NCBI RefSeq assembly: GCF_000172415.1
Contig: NZ_ABLD01000002.1
Coordinates: forward strand, 310,001-374,000
Source: Paraburkholderia graminis C4D1M
Lineage (GTDB): Bacteria > Pseudomonadota > Gammaproteobacteria > Burkholderiales > Burkholderiaceae
Direction: 5' to 3'
Length of the DNA: 64,000 bases
The position numbers and the translations under genes were made by a program. This document shows positions 15,594 through 23,816 of this stretch, piece after piece. Under the pieces are notes generated by a model. The model made no database searches and was not told where the DNA came from. It saw only the letters and a list, made by a program, of their open reading frames with translations. Positions within the stretch are counted from its first letter, which is position 1. Each line of letters starts with the position of its first letter.

Positions 15594-18500
15594 ATGACGA
15601 ATCCCACTTCCGCTTTGCTGGTCAAGCCGATTCATCTTGTGCCGTCCGCCGCGCGTCTGACGAGTCCGCTCGCGCAGCATCTGCGCAAAGCGTTGCGCGG
15701 CGACGTGCTGTTCGATGCGGCGAGCCGCGGCCGTTATGCGACCGATGCGTCCATCTACCAGATCATGCCGGTCGGTGTCGTGGTGCCGCGAGATCAGGAC
15801 GATTTGCGCATCGCGCTGGACATCGCGCGCAGTGAAAAAGTGCCGCTGCTCGCGCGCGGCGCCGGCACCAGCCAATGCGGACAGACTGTCGGCGAAGCGC
15901 TCGTGATCGACACGAGCAAGTGGCTCAATAACATCGTCGATTTTGATGCGGACGCACGCACGGTTACCGTCGAGCCAGGCGTCGTGCTCGATCATCTGAA
16001 CGCGTGGCTCAAGCCGCATGGCTTGTGGTTTCCCGTGGATGTGTCGACGGCAGCGCAATGCACGATCGGCGGCATGGCGGGCAACAATTCGTGCGGCTCG
16101 CGTTCGATCGAATACGGCAACATGGTGCACAACGTCGAGGCCATCGACGCGATTCTCGCCGACGGCAGCGAAGCGCGTTTCGCATCGTTGCGACAAGTGC
16201 CGCAAGGCGCGCGCCTGCAGCAGATACTCGAAGGCGTGAAGCGGATCGCGGAGCGCGAGCGCGACGAAATCGCGGCGCGCGTGCCGAAAGTGTTGCGCCG
16301 CGTGGCCGGCTACAACATCGACCTGTTCGATTGTCAGAACCCGCGCGCTTATACCGACGACGGCGTCGCCAACCTCGCGCATCTGCTGGTCGGTTCCGAG
16401 GGCACGCTCGCGTTCAGCCGTCAGTTGACGTTGAAGCTCGCGCCGCTGCCCGCGCACAAAACGCTCGGCGTCGTCAACTTTCCGACCTTCTGGCAGGCGA
16501 TGGATTTCACGCAGCACATCGTCAAGCTGAAGCCGGTCGCGGTTGAACTGGTCGATCGCACGATGATCGATCTCGCGATGAGCAACCCCGCGTTTCGTCC
16601 GGTGGTCGCGAAGGCGCTGGTCGGCGAACCGCAAGCGGTGTTGCTGGTCGAGTTCGCCGGCGAATCGCGCGACGCACAACTCGAGTCACTCAGGCAGCTC
16701 ACCGAATTGATGGCCGATCTCGGCTTGCCTGGCTCTGTCGTCGAAATGCCGGACATGAATGCGCAAAAGGCGCTGTGGGAAGTACGCAAGGCCGGGCTCA
16801 ACATCATGATGAGCATGAAGGGCGACGGCAAACCCGTGTCCTTTATCGAAGACTGCGCCGTGCCGCTCGAACATCTCGCCGAATACACGAGCAAGCTGAC
16901 GGAAGTTTTTCATCGGCATGGCACGGAAGGCACGTGGTACGCGCACGCCAGCGTCGGCACGCTGCATGTGCGGCCGATTCTCGACATGCGCCGCGACGGC
17001 GCCGTCAAAATGCGCGCGATCGCCGAGGAAGCCGCGGCGCTGGTGCACGAATACAAGGGCGCCTATTCGGGCGAACACGGCGATGGCCTGTGCCGCGGTG
17101 AATGGGTCGCGTGGCAATACGGCCCGAAACTGAACCAGGCGTTCAGCGAGATCAAAACGCTGTTTGATCCGGATAACCGCTTCAATCCCGACAAGATGGT
17201 GCGTCCGCCGAAAATGGACGACGCGCGCTACTTCCGCTTCGCTCCAGGCTATCGCGAACGGCGCATCGACACCGCGCTCGACTGGTCCGCGTGGAATGTG
17301 GAACGCGATCCGCTGACGGGCCGCGAGAGCGCGCCGGGCAGCGGCAACGATCTGTCGGGCGGTCTCGCGAAGGCCGTCGAAATGTGCAACAACAACGGCC
17401 ACTGCCGCAAGTTCGACGCGGGCACCATGTGCCCGAGTTATCGCGTGACGAAAGACGAGCAGCATGTGACGCGCGGACGCGCGAACACGTTGCGCCTCGC
17501 GATCTCGGGACAACTCGGCGAAGCCGGCCTTGCAAGCGACGACGTCAAGGACACGCTCGATCTCTGCGTATCGTGCAAGGGCTGCAAGCGCGATTGCCCG
17601 ACCGGCGTCGATATGGCGAAGTTCAAGATCGAGGCGCGCGCGGCGCGCGTGAAGCGGCACGGACTGACGCTGCGCGACAAGCTGGTTGCCTTCATGCCGC
17701 GTTACGCGGCAACGGCGAGCCGCGTGCCGGGCCTCATCGCATTTGCCGACAACGTGCCGCTGCTGTCGACGTGGTTCAAGCGTTCGGTCGGCTTTGCAAG
17801 CGAACGGAGCTTGCCGCGTTTCGCAAAACCGTTTCTGTCGAGCGCGAAGCCGACTGTGAACGCGCGCGGCGCGGCGTTGAAGGAAGTGCTGCTGTTCGTC
17901 GATACGTTCAATAACAACATGGAGCCCGACAACGCGCGGGCCGCGCAGAAGGTGTTGGAAGCCGCGGGCTACACGGTGCATTTCAACACGCGGCAAGGCG
18001 AGCGGCCGGTCTGCTGCGGGCGCACGTTCCTGGCCGCAGGGCTTGTCGATGAAGCGAAGCACGAAGCGCGGCGCATGCTCGATCTGTTCAAGCCCTACGT
18101 GGAGCGCGGCGTGCCGATTGTCGGACTCGAGCCCTCGTGCCTGCTGTCGTTGCGCGACGAATTCCTGCACTACGGTTTCGGCGACGAAGCGAAGCGGCTC
18201 GCCAAACAGGCGTTTCTCTTCGAAGAATTCCTCGTGCACGAGCAACAGGCCGGGCGCTTGCAGCTTGCGCTGAAGCCTTTGGCGACGCAGCAGGCGCTCG
18301 TGCATGGCCATTGCCATCAGAAGGCGTTCGACGCCTTCACGCCCGTCCAAACGGTGTTGAAATGGATTCCTGAACTGACGGTATCGACGGTGGAATCGTC
18401 GTGCTGCGGAATGGCCGGCAGCTTCGGCTACGAAGCGGAGCACTACGCGACTTCGCAGGCGATGGCCGAGTTGTCGCTACTGCCGGCAGTGCGCAAAATG

Positions 18501-18614
18501 GACGCCGGCACGATCATGGTCGCCGACGGCACGAGCTGCCGTCATCAGATTCATGACGGCGCGGGCGTCGAGGCGATCCACGTCGCGCGCGTGCTGGCGA
18601 TGGCGCTGCAATGA
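15594..18614 (+). CDS. FAD-binding, 4Fe-4S D-2-hydroxyacid dehydrogenase (YdiJ type)
   Basis: This 1006-aa fusion has the size and layout of YdiJ-type enzymes. A VAO-type FAD domain (about 55-280; GAGTSQCGQTVGEALVID and AQCTIGGMAGNNSCGSRSIE) is followed by an FAD-oxidase C-terminal domain (HGDGLCRGEW). Next come two iron-sulphur motifs (first from C598 in CNNNGHC; second C658-x2-C661-x2-C664-x3-C668-P) and a pair of CCG domains (CCGRTF and ESSCCGMAGSFG). Such enzymes oxidise D-lactate, D-2-hydroxyglutarate or similar acids and pass electrons on towards the respiratory chain. It ends the GntR-controlled operon. Confidence 0.9.
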   Translation: MTNPTSALLVKPIHLVPSAARLTSPLAQHLRKALRGDVLFDAASRGRYATDASIYQIMPVGVVVPRDQDDLRIALDIARSEKVPLLARGAGTSQCGQTVGEALVIDTSKWLNNIVDFDADARTVTVEPGVVLDHLNAWLKPHGLWFPVDVSTAAQCTIGGMAGNNSCGSRSIEYGNMVHNVEAIDAILADGSEARFASLRQVPQGARLQQILEGVKRIAERERDEIAARVPKVLRRVAGYNIDLFDCQNPRAYTDDGVANLAHLLVGSEGTLAFSRQLTLKLAPLPAHKTLGVVNFPTFWQAMDFTQHIVKLKPVAVELVDRTMIDLAMSNPAFRPVVAKALVGEPQAVLLVEFAGESRDAQLESLRQLTELMADLGLPGSVVEMPDMNAQKALWEVRKAGLNIMMSMKGDGKPVSFIEDCAVPLEHLAEYTSKLTEVFHRHGTEGTWYAHASVGTLHVRPILDMRRDGAVKMRAIAEEAAALVHEYKGAYSGEHGDGLCRGEWVAWQYGPKLNQAFSEIKTLFDPDNRFNPDKMVRPPKMDDARYFRFAPGYRERRIDTALDWSAWNVERDPLTGRESAPGSGNDLSGGLAKAVEMCNNNGHCRKFDAGTMCPSYRVTKDEQHVTRGRANTLRLAISGQLGEAGLASDDVKDTLDLCVSCKGCKRDCPTGVDMAKFKIEARAARVKRHGLTLRDKLVAFMPRYAATASRVPGLIAFADNVPLLSTWFKRSVGFASERSLPRFAKPFLSSAKPTVNARGAALKEVLLFVDTFNNNMEPDNARAAQKVLEAAGYTVHFNTRQGERPVCCGRTFLAAGLVDEAKHEARRMLDLFKPYVERGVPIVGLEPSCLLSLRDEFLHYGFGDEAKRLAKQAFLFEEFLVHEQQAGRLQLALKPLATQQALVHGHCHQKAFDAFTPVQTVLKWIPELTVSTVESSCCGMAGSFGYEAEHYATSQAMAELSLLPAVRKMDAGTIMVADGTSCRHQIHDGAGVEAIHVARVLAMALQ

Positions 18615-18648
18615 CATGACGCGCGCGCTGCGCTGGAGCCCGCTGCTA

Positions 18649-19569
18649 TCAGACCGCCGACATAGCCTGCCGGTACGCGCCCGGCGACACACCGACGCCT
18701 TCGCGGAAACGATGGCTCAGGTGGCTGGCGTTCGCATAGCCGCATAGTCCGGCGACTTGCGCGAGCGGCAGCGCGGTGGTGCGCAGCAGCGTCCGGGCGC
18801 GCTCGAGCCGCTGCTGCGCGATCCATGCAGCGGGCGGCAATCCGAACGACGTGCGGAACATCCGCGCGAGGTGAAACTCCGACAATGCGGCGACACTCGC
18901 GAGTTCGCCGAGCGTGAGCGGCTCGGCGAGATGGCTTTCGATGTAATCGCGCAGACGCCGCCGCGTCCCGACCGACAAGCCGCCCTTCAGCGCGACGCCG
19001 CTGCGCCGCACGCCTTGCGCCTGCAGCAGCAGACTCAGCACTTCATGCGCGGTTTCGTTGGTGCGCAGCAAGCCGTCGGCATCGTCCCAATGCTCGTTGG
19101 CGAGCGACTGACATAACCCGGCAATGCGCGCATCCTCGAAATACGTGCGATCGGCAAGCGTCAGCTCGCGCGGTTCGCGGTCGAGTTCCTGCACGGCGCG
19201 CTGCGTGAAGTGCTCGGGCAGAAAATACAGGTGCATGAAGTGCATATGGCCGCGCACCCACCAGCGCGATTCGTGATCGCCGGGCAATGCGCACAGCCGG
19301 GACGGCGCACCATAACGCCCCGGCATTTTCTGCCGCTCCGTGCGATAGCCGCCGTCCAGATAGCACGACAGCGTGTGATGGCCTGGGCGCTCGTAGACGG
19401 TTTCCGCGACTTCGGTGTCGCGCGTCCAGACGGCAATCGCGAGACCGTCGCCGAGCCACGCGAAGCGGTCCAGATTCGCATTCGAGGTGCCCAGCGTGTG
19501 ACATACCGACTGAATGCCGAACGGCGTTTCAGTCGCGTCGATCACAGGGACGGGCGGGCTCGTGTTCAC
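18649..19569 (-). CDS. AraC-family transcriptional regulator
   Basis: A 306-aa regulator with a variable N-terminal domain (about 1-190) and a C-terminal AraC double HTH (about 205-305; LGELASVAALSEFHLARMFR, then CGYANASHLSHRFREGVGVS). I set the start at the GTG 19567-19569, since further upstream the frame enters the promoter region of the divergent exporter and loses family character. By position it may regulate the EamA exporter. The ligand is unknown. Confidence 0.85.
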   Translation of the reverse strand: MNTSPPVPVIDATETPFGIQSVCHTLGTSNANLDRFAWLGDGLAIAVWTRDTEVAETVYERPGHHTLSCYLDGGYRTERQKMPGRYGAPSRLCALPGDHESRWWVRGHMHFMHLYFLPEHFTQRAVQELDREPRELTLADRTYFEDARIAGLCQSLANEHWDDADGLLRTNETAHEVLSLLLQAQGVRRSGVALKGGLSVGTRRRLRDYIESHLAEPLTLGELASVAALSEFHLARMFRTSFGLPPAAWIAQQRLERARTLLRTTALPLAQVAGLCGYANASHLSHRFREGVGVSPGAYRQAMSAV

Positions 19570-19739
19570 GGAATGGGCGGGTGTCTTTCTTGCGAGGAAT
19601 AGTGCAAGTATACGACCCGCCGCGCATGACGACACACGCCCCGGCGACGCGCGCCAAAAAATGCGCAATCCTGGACAAGTGCCGCGAGCCGCGCCGACGC
19701 ATAGTCGAACTCCCGTATCCGCCGCTTGCAGGCTTGACC

Positions 19740-20651
19740 ATGAATCTCTTTCTTTATGCCATTACCGTCCTGATCTGGGGCACCACGTGGATCGCGATCA
19801 AATGGCAACTGGGCTCGGTGCCGCCGCCGGTGTCGATCGCGTGGCGCTTCTGGATCGCGGCGTTGGTGCTGTTCGCGCTGTTGCGCATCATGCGCCGGCC
19901 GATGTGGCCGCCGCGCGCCGCATGGCGCTTTCTGTTCGCGCAGGGGCTCGCGCTCTTCTGCGTCAACTTTCTGTGCTTTTACTACGCCGAACAGGTGGTG
20001 CCGAGCGGGCTCGTCGCCGTCGTATTCTCGACGGCGCCGCTTCTCAATTCGATCAACGGACGGCTTTTCATGGGGCGCCCGTTGCAGCCTTCGGCGATTG
20101 CGGGCGCGATGCTCGGCCTCGTCGGCATCGTGTGTCTGTTCGTCCAGCAGATGAGCGGGCATCTCGGCGATCACGCGGCGTGGCTCGGGCTTGGCATCGC
20201 GTTTCTCGGCACCTTGTGTTTTTCGGCGGGCAATCTGCTGTCGAGCCGCATGCAATCGATGGGCTTGCATCCGTTCGCCACGAATAGCTGGGCCATGCTG
20301 ATCGGCGCGAGCGTGCTGACAGTGGGCAGCGTCGTGGCCGGTTTCCCGTTCGCGATCGAGCCCTCCGCGCGTTACGTCGGCGCGCTCGCCTATCTCGCGA
20401 TCTTCGGCTCGGTGATTGGCTTTACCGCCTATCTGATGCTGGTGGGGCGCATCGGCCCGGAGCGCGCGGCCTATTCGACGGTGCTTTTTCCGATCGTGGC
20501 GCTCGCGGTGTCGACGGTATTCGATGGCTACCAGTGGTCCGCGTTGGCCGTGGTCGGATTGCTGCTCGTGGTGGCCGGCAACCTCGTCGCCTTCGACATG
20601 ACGCGGCGCATCTTCGGGCGACGCGGCCATTGCACGAACATGAAGGCGTAA
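19740..20651 (+). CDS. EamA/DMT-family exporter
   Basis: The 303-aa protein begins at the ATG 19740, where the first helix (NLFLYAITVLIWGTTWIAIK) starts; the frame open upstream is basic and not membrane-like. Ten hydrophobic helices form two EamA repeats, with the WGTTWIAIKW signature in the first and VIGFTAYLMLVGRIGPERAA in the second. EamA proteins export amino acids, nucleosides or drugs, or move metabolites. It diverges from the AraC gene. Confidence 0.88.
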   Translation: MNLFLYAITVLIWGTTWIAIKWQLGSVPPPVSIAWRFWIAALVLFALLRIMRRPMWPPRAAWRFLFAQGLALFCVNFLCFYYAEQVVPSGLVAVVFSTAPLLNSINGRLFMGRPLQPSAIAGAMLGLVGIVCLFVQQMSGHLGDHAAWLGLGIAFLGTLCFSAGNLLSSRMQSMGLHPFATNSWAMLIGASVLTVGSVVAGFPFAIEPSARYVGALAYLAIFGSVIGFTAYLMLVGRIGPERAAYSTVLFPIVALAVSTVFDGYQWSALAVVGLLLVVAGNLVAFDMTRRIFGRRGHCTNMKA

Positions 20652-20703
20652 AGACATAACGACATAAAGACGACGACGCACGGACGCCGCGTTCATCAAG
20701 GCC

Positions 20704-20724
20704 ATCGGTGAGCTCTTTCGGGAG
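20704..20724 (+). repeat. Solitary copy of the 21-bp interspersed motif
   Basis: ATCGGTGAG, then CT, then CTTTCGGGAG, matches the consensus of the 2050-3228 cluster at the GGTGAG core and the TTTCGGGAG right half. It lies 53 bp after the EamA stop, between genes, like all other copies. Confidence 0.7.
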
Positions 20725-20872
20725 CGCTGCGAACCTCAGCGCGCAGGCCCGTGCGGCGAATCGCTGCGGGCTCGTCGCGCGGATCACGAATAGACGGCAA
20801 CGCGCGATCGGTATATAACAAACGTGAAAGGATCGCTCGTTTACCGAAGCTTCAACGGGGAGATGCATCATC

Positions 20873-21136
20873 ATGACGCAAGACGTAACGCCCACGCCCA
20901 AGCCGCCCACCGGCGACCGGCCCGATCTCGACAACCTCGACGCGGCGCTCAGTCACGTGAATCAGCAGGTGTCATCCGGCAGCATTGCGTCGGGTGCCGC
21001 GAAGGGCATTCTGTACAGCCTGATCGAAACGCTAGGCACGTTCGTCGGCGATCCCGACTTGCCCGAGCATGCGCGTTCCGGTTACGAAGGCTTGCTCGAA
21101 GCCGCCCGCGAACTGCGCGCGAAGCTGGAGCACTGA
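20873..21136 (+). CDS. Small hypothetical protein, 87 aa
   Basis: GGGGAGATGCATC precedes the ATG at 20873. The protein has a Pro-rich start (TPTPKPPTGDRPDLDN), then two predicted helices (AALSHVNQQVSSGSIASGAA and GLLEAARELRAKLEH). It is acidic, soluble and without cysteine. A good ribosome binding site and regional codon use support expression. No known function recognised. Confidence 0.7.
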   Translation: MTQDVTPTPKPPTGDRPDLDNLDAALSHVNQQVSSGSIASGAAKGILYSLIETLGTFVGDPDLPEHARSGYEGLLEAARELRAKLEH

Positions 21137-21263
21137 GCGGACTCTCGCGGCTCGCCGCTTGACCCTTGACGATTGCGGCCGGTTATCGCGATAGAGCCTG
21201 TTTGCGGGCCGAATCCGCTTCTGTGATAAAAAGGCGCACTGTTTCCAACATTGCGCCTTTTCC

Positions 21264-21863
21264 ATGTTCTCTGTGTCCGCTATCGCGTTATTAGCCGTCG
21301 GCATTGTCGTCGTGCTCATCACGCCGGGCCCCACCAATACGTTGCTCGCGTCGGCCGGTCTGCGCCAGGGCGTGCGGCGCTCGCTGCCGCTCATAGCCGC
21401 CGAACTCGCCGGCTATCTCGTCGCCATTTCCGTTTGGGGACGTTTTCTCGCACAGGCCGCGCACGCGCTGCCCTGGCTGCCCGCGTTGCTGCGCGTGGCG
21501 GCGGGGACGTACATCGCGTGGCTCGCCGTCGATATGTGGCGCGCGGCCGTCGCGTTGCCGGACTCGACGCAAAAAGCGAGCGGCACACTGCGCCTGTTCA
21601 TCGCGACGCTGCTCAATCCCAAGGCGCTGCTGTTCGCGGGCACCATCTTTCCGGCTGCTGCTTTCGTGCTTTGGCCGGCGTATCTGCTGTCGATGCTGAT
21701 ATTCGCGTGCCTTCTCGCGCCGATCGCGCTCGCGTGGATTGCGTTCGGCGCGGCACTCGGCCGCGGCAAGCTCGGCTGGCTCGATCCGGCGAAGATCCAG
21801 CGCGGCGCGTCGGTCGTGCTCGGCGTGTTTTCGCTGACGCTTGCATGGTCGGCGTTGCATTGA
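21264..21863 (+). CDS. LysE/RhtB-family amino-acid exporter
   Basis: This 199-aa protein has about six transmembrane helices and the family signature near the N-terminus (VLITPGPTNTLLASAGLRQG), followed by a long hydrophobic segment and an FIATLLNPKALLFAG motif between helices 3 and 4. LysE/RhtB proteins export amino acids such as threonine, homoserine or lysine. It is read as a single gene, convergent with the YcaQ-type gene. Confidence 0.88.
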   Translation: MFSVSAIALLAVGIVVVLITPGPTNTLLASAGLRQGVRRSLPLIAAELAGYLVAISVWGRFLAQAAHALPWLPALLRVAAGTYIAWLAVDMWRAAVALPDSTQKASGTLRLFIATLLNPKALLFAGTIFPAAAFVLWPAYLLSMLIFACLLAPIALAWIAFGAALGRGKLGWLDPAKIQRGASVVLGVFSLTLAWSALH

Positions 21864-21884
21864 CGGCACGCGCTGAAGGCGTGC

Positions 21885-23156
21885 CTATGCGCTCGCTTTC
21901 GCCTTCGCTTTCGGTTTCACGTCTTCGGCTTCGGCTTCCGCTTCGTCCTCGCCCGCGCTGAGCGCTTCGCGCCATTCCGGCGCGGCCGACGTGATCTGCA
22001 GATGCGGCGTGCCGTGCCAATCCGCGCACCGTTGCAACGCGCGCCGCAGATCGCCCGCGAGCCGCGCGCTCGGCCGCACGCCCGCTTCCATGTGCACCGA
22101 TTTCAATTCGAAAACGCCTTCTGCGCGGTGCGCTTTCGCATCGACGCGGCCGACCAGACGCCCGCGGCTCAGCAGCGGCAGCACGAAGTAGCCGTATTTG
22201 CGCTTCGCTGCCGGCGTATAGCACTCGATCGCGTAGTCGAAGTCGAACAGCGCGGCCACGCGTTTGCGATCCCACACGACCGGGTCGAATGGCGATAGCA
22301 CCGTCGTCACCGTCGATGCGAGCTTGCCGCTCGCGGCGTCGTCGAGCATGGGCGCGAAGTCGCGATGCACGAACGTGTCCTGCTTCCAGCCAGGCACCTG
22401 CACAGGAATCAATTCCCCTTGATCGGCAAGCGCATGAAGTTCGTCGCGATACGGACGGCGCGGCAGCCGGTAGTAGTCCGCCACCCAGTCGGCCCGCGCG
22501 ACGCCGAGCGCGCGGCACGTGCGGCGCAGCAGTTCGTCGGCGACGGCCTGTTGCGGCGGCAGATCGCGAGCGTCGTCCCAGTGCGGCAACACGCGTTCCG
22601 TGACGTCGTAGACGCGCTGAAAATTGCGCCGCTCGGCCACCATCAATTGCCCGATGGCGAACAGCACTTCCAGATGACGCTTCTCCGGCTTCCAGTCCCA
22701 CCAGCCGTTGCCTTTGCCCGACTCGCGAGCGAAATCCGCCGAGCGCACGGGGCCCGTTGCGCGAATGTGTTCGAGCAGTGCGTCGATGTCCTTGCGATGT
22801 TTGTGGTGCCAGTCGGCCGCGTATTTCCAGCCCATGCCGCTCGGGTCCAGCATGCGATGGCGCAGCAGCCCGTAGTCTTCGATCGGCAGAAAACAGGCTT
22901 CATGCGACCAGTATTCGAACAGCTTGCCTGCGGCGAGATGTTCGTCGAGCCATTGCTGCGGATAGGCGCCGAGCCGGCTAAAGAGCACGAGATAAGGACT
23001 GCGCGCGACCACATGAATCGTGTCGATCTGCAATTGCGCCATGCGGCGGATTGCTTCGAGCACGTCGGCCCTGGTGGCCTTGCGGCGCGGCGGCGACAGT
23101 AGACCTTGCGCGGCCAGGTGGAGTGTGCGAGCGGCGGAAAGCGAAAGAGTCTTCAC
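21885..23156 (-). CDS. YcaQ/AlkX-family winged-helix DNA glycosylase
   Basis: The 423-aa protein matches the HTH_42 / YcaQ family in length and pattern: repeated winged helices, an N-terminal RRMAQLQIDTIHVVARSPYL and the WSHEACFLP segment. The family's catalytic Q-hydrophobic-D motif is present as Q43-I44-D45 (with Q41 two residues before). E. coli YcaQ excises alkylated purines and unhooks interstrand cross-links. The C-terminus ends in an alternating Glu-Ala then Lys-Ala tail, a low-complexity extension after the fold. It is convergent with the LysE gene. Confidence 0.82.
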   Translation of the reverse strand: MKTLSLSAARTLHLAAQGLLSPPRRKATRADVLEAIRRMAQLQIDTIHVVARSPYLVLFSRLGAYPQQWLDEHLAAGKLFEYWSHEACFLPIEDYGLLRHRMLDPSGMGWKYAADWHHKHRKDIDALLEHIRATGPVRSADFARESGKGNGWWDWKPEKRHLEVLFAIGQLMVAERRNFQRVYDVTERVLPHWDDARDLPPQQAVADELLRRTCRALGVARADWVADYYRLPRRPYRDELHALADQGELIPVQVPGWKQDTFVHRDFAPMLDDAASGKLASTVTTVLSPFDPVVWDRKRVAALFDFDYAIECYTPAAKRKYGYFVLPLLSRGRLVGRVDAKAHRAEGVFELKSVHMEAGVRPSARLAGDLRRALQRCADWHGTPHLQITSAAPEWREALSAGEDEAEAEAEDVKPKAKAKASA

Positions 23157-23332
23157 GCGGACGTCGTTCAGTAAGTGACTGCGATGAAGCGGGCAGAAAG
23201 CCCGCCTGAATCAGCAGACGCTACTGTAGCGTGAATGCGTCGGCGCCGTGGTTGACGGCGTGACGAGCGAAGCGCCGCAGTGACGAGCGAAGTGCCGTGC
23301 AATGCGCGCGGCCGCGTTGCTCGCTCCGACGA

Positions 23333-23608
23333 TTACCAGCCGCGGCCGTGATGCTTGTCCCAGCCGCGATGACGGCCGTGATCGTGATGCCAGCGGCGCT
23401 CCCGGTAGTAGTCGTCGCGATAGCCGTAACCGTAGACCGGCTGAGGCGCATAGACGACCGGCGGCGGCGCGTACATGACCGGCGGCGCGGCATAGACGGG
23501 GCCCGGCGTGTTGACGAACACGCCGACGTCGACGCGAGCGGAAGCGGCAGTCGATGCGCAGGCGGCGGCAAGTCCGAAGGCGGCGAAGACGATCGCGCGT
23601 GTGTTCAT
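23333..23608 (-). CDS. Small secreted protein with Tyr/Pro repeats and His-rich tail
   Basis: The start is the ATG at 23606-23608 with CAGGAG upstream. The 91-aa product has a signal peptide (MNTRAIVFAAFGLAAACAST, cleavage near ASA-R), then repeats of the form V-Y-A-P-P or similar (YAAPP, YAPPPVV, YAPQPVYGYGYR), and a tail rich in His, Arg and Trp. Such short exported proteins are common in Burkholderiaceae; the tail could bind metal or the envelope, but this is inference. Confidence 0.8.
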   Translation of the reverse strand: MNTRAIVFAAFGLAAACASTAASARVDVGVFVNTPGPVYAAPPVMYAPPPVVYAPQPVYGYGYRDDYYRERRWHHDHGRHRGWDKHHGRGW

Positions 23609-23816
23609 GCTTTTCTCCTGTGTCCCAGCAAGACAATGGCTGTTTCGACGGTCGGCATTCACTGTCGAATGGCTGACGTCTATCTTACGAGGCAGAAAGA
23701 AAAGCAGGTGCAACGAGTTGCAGGCGTGTGTAACAGGGGATTACTTCGGAAGCCATTACTTCAGGGGCGCCGCCGCCACGTGTGGCGGCGGCAACGGCCC
23801 TTGCATGAGCGCCAGT

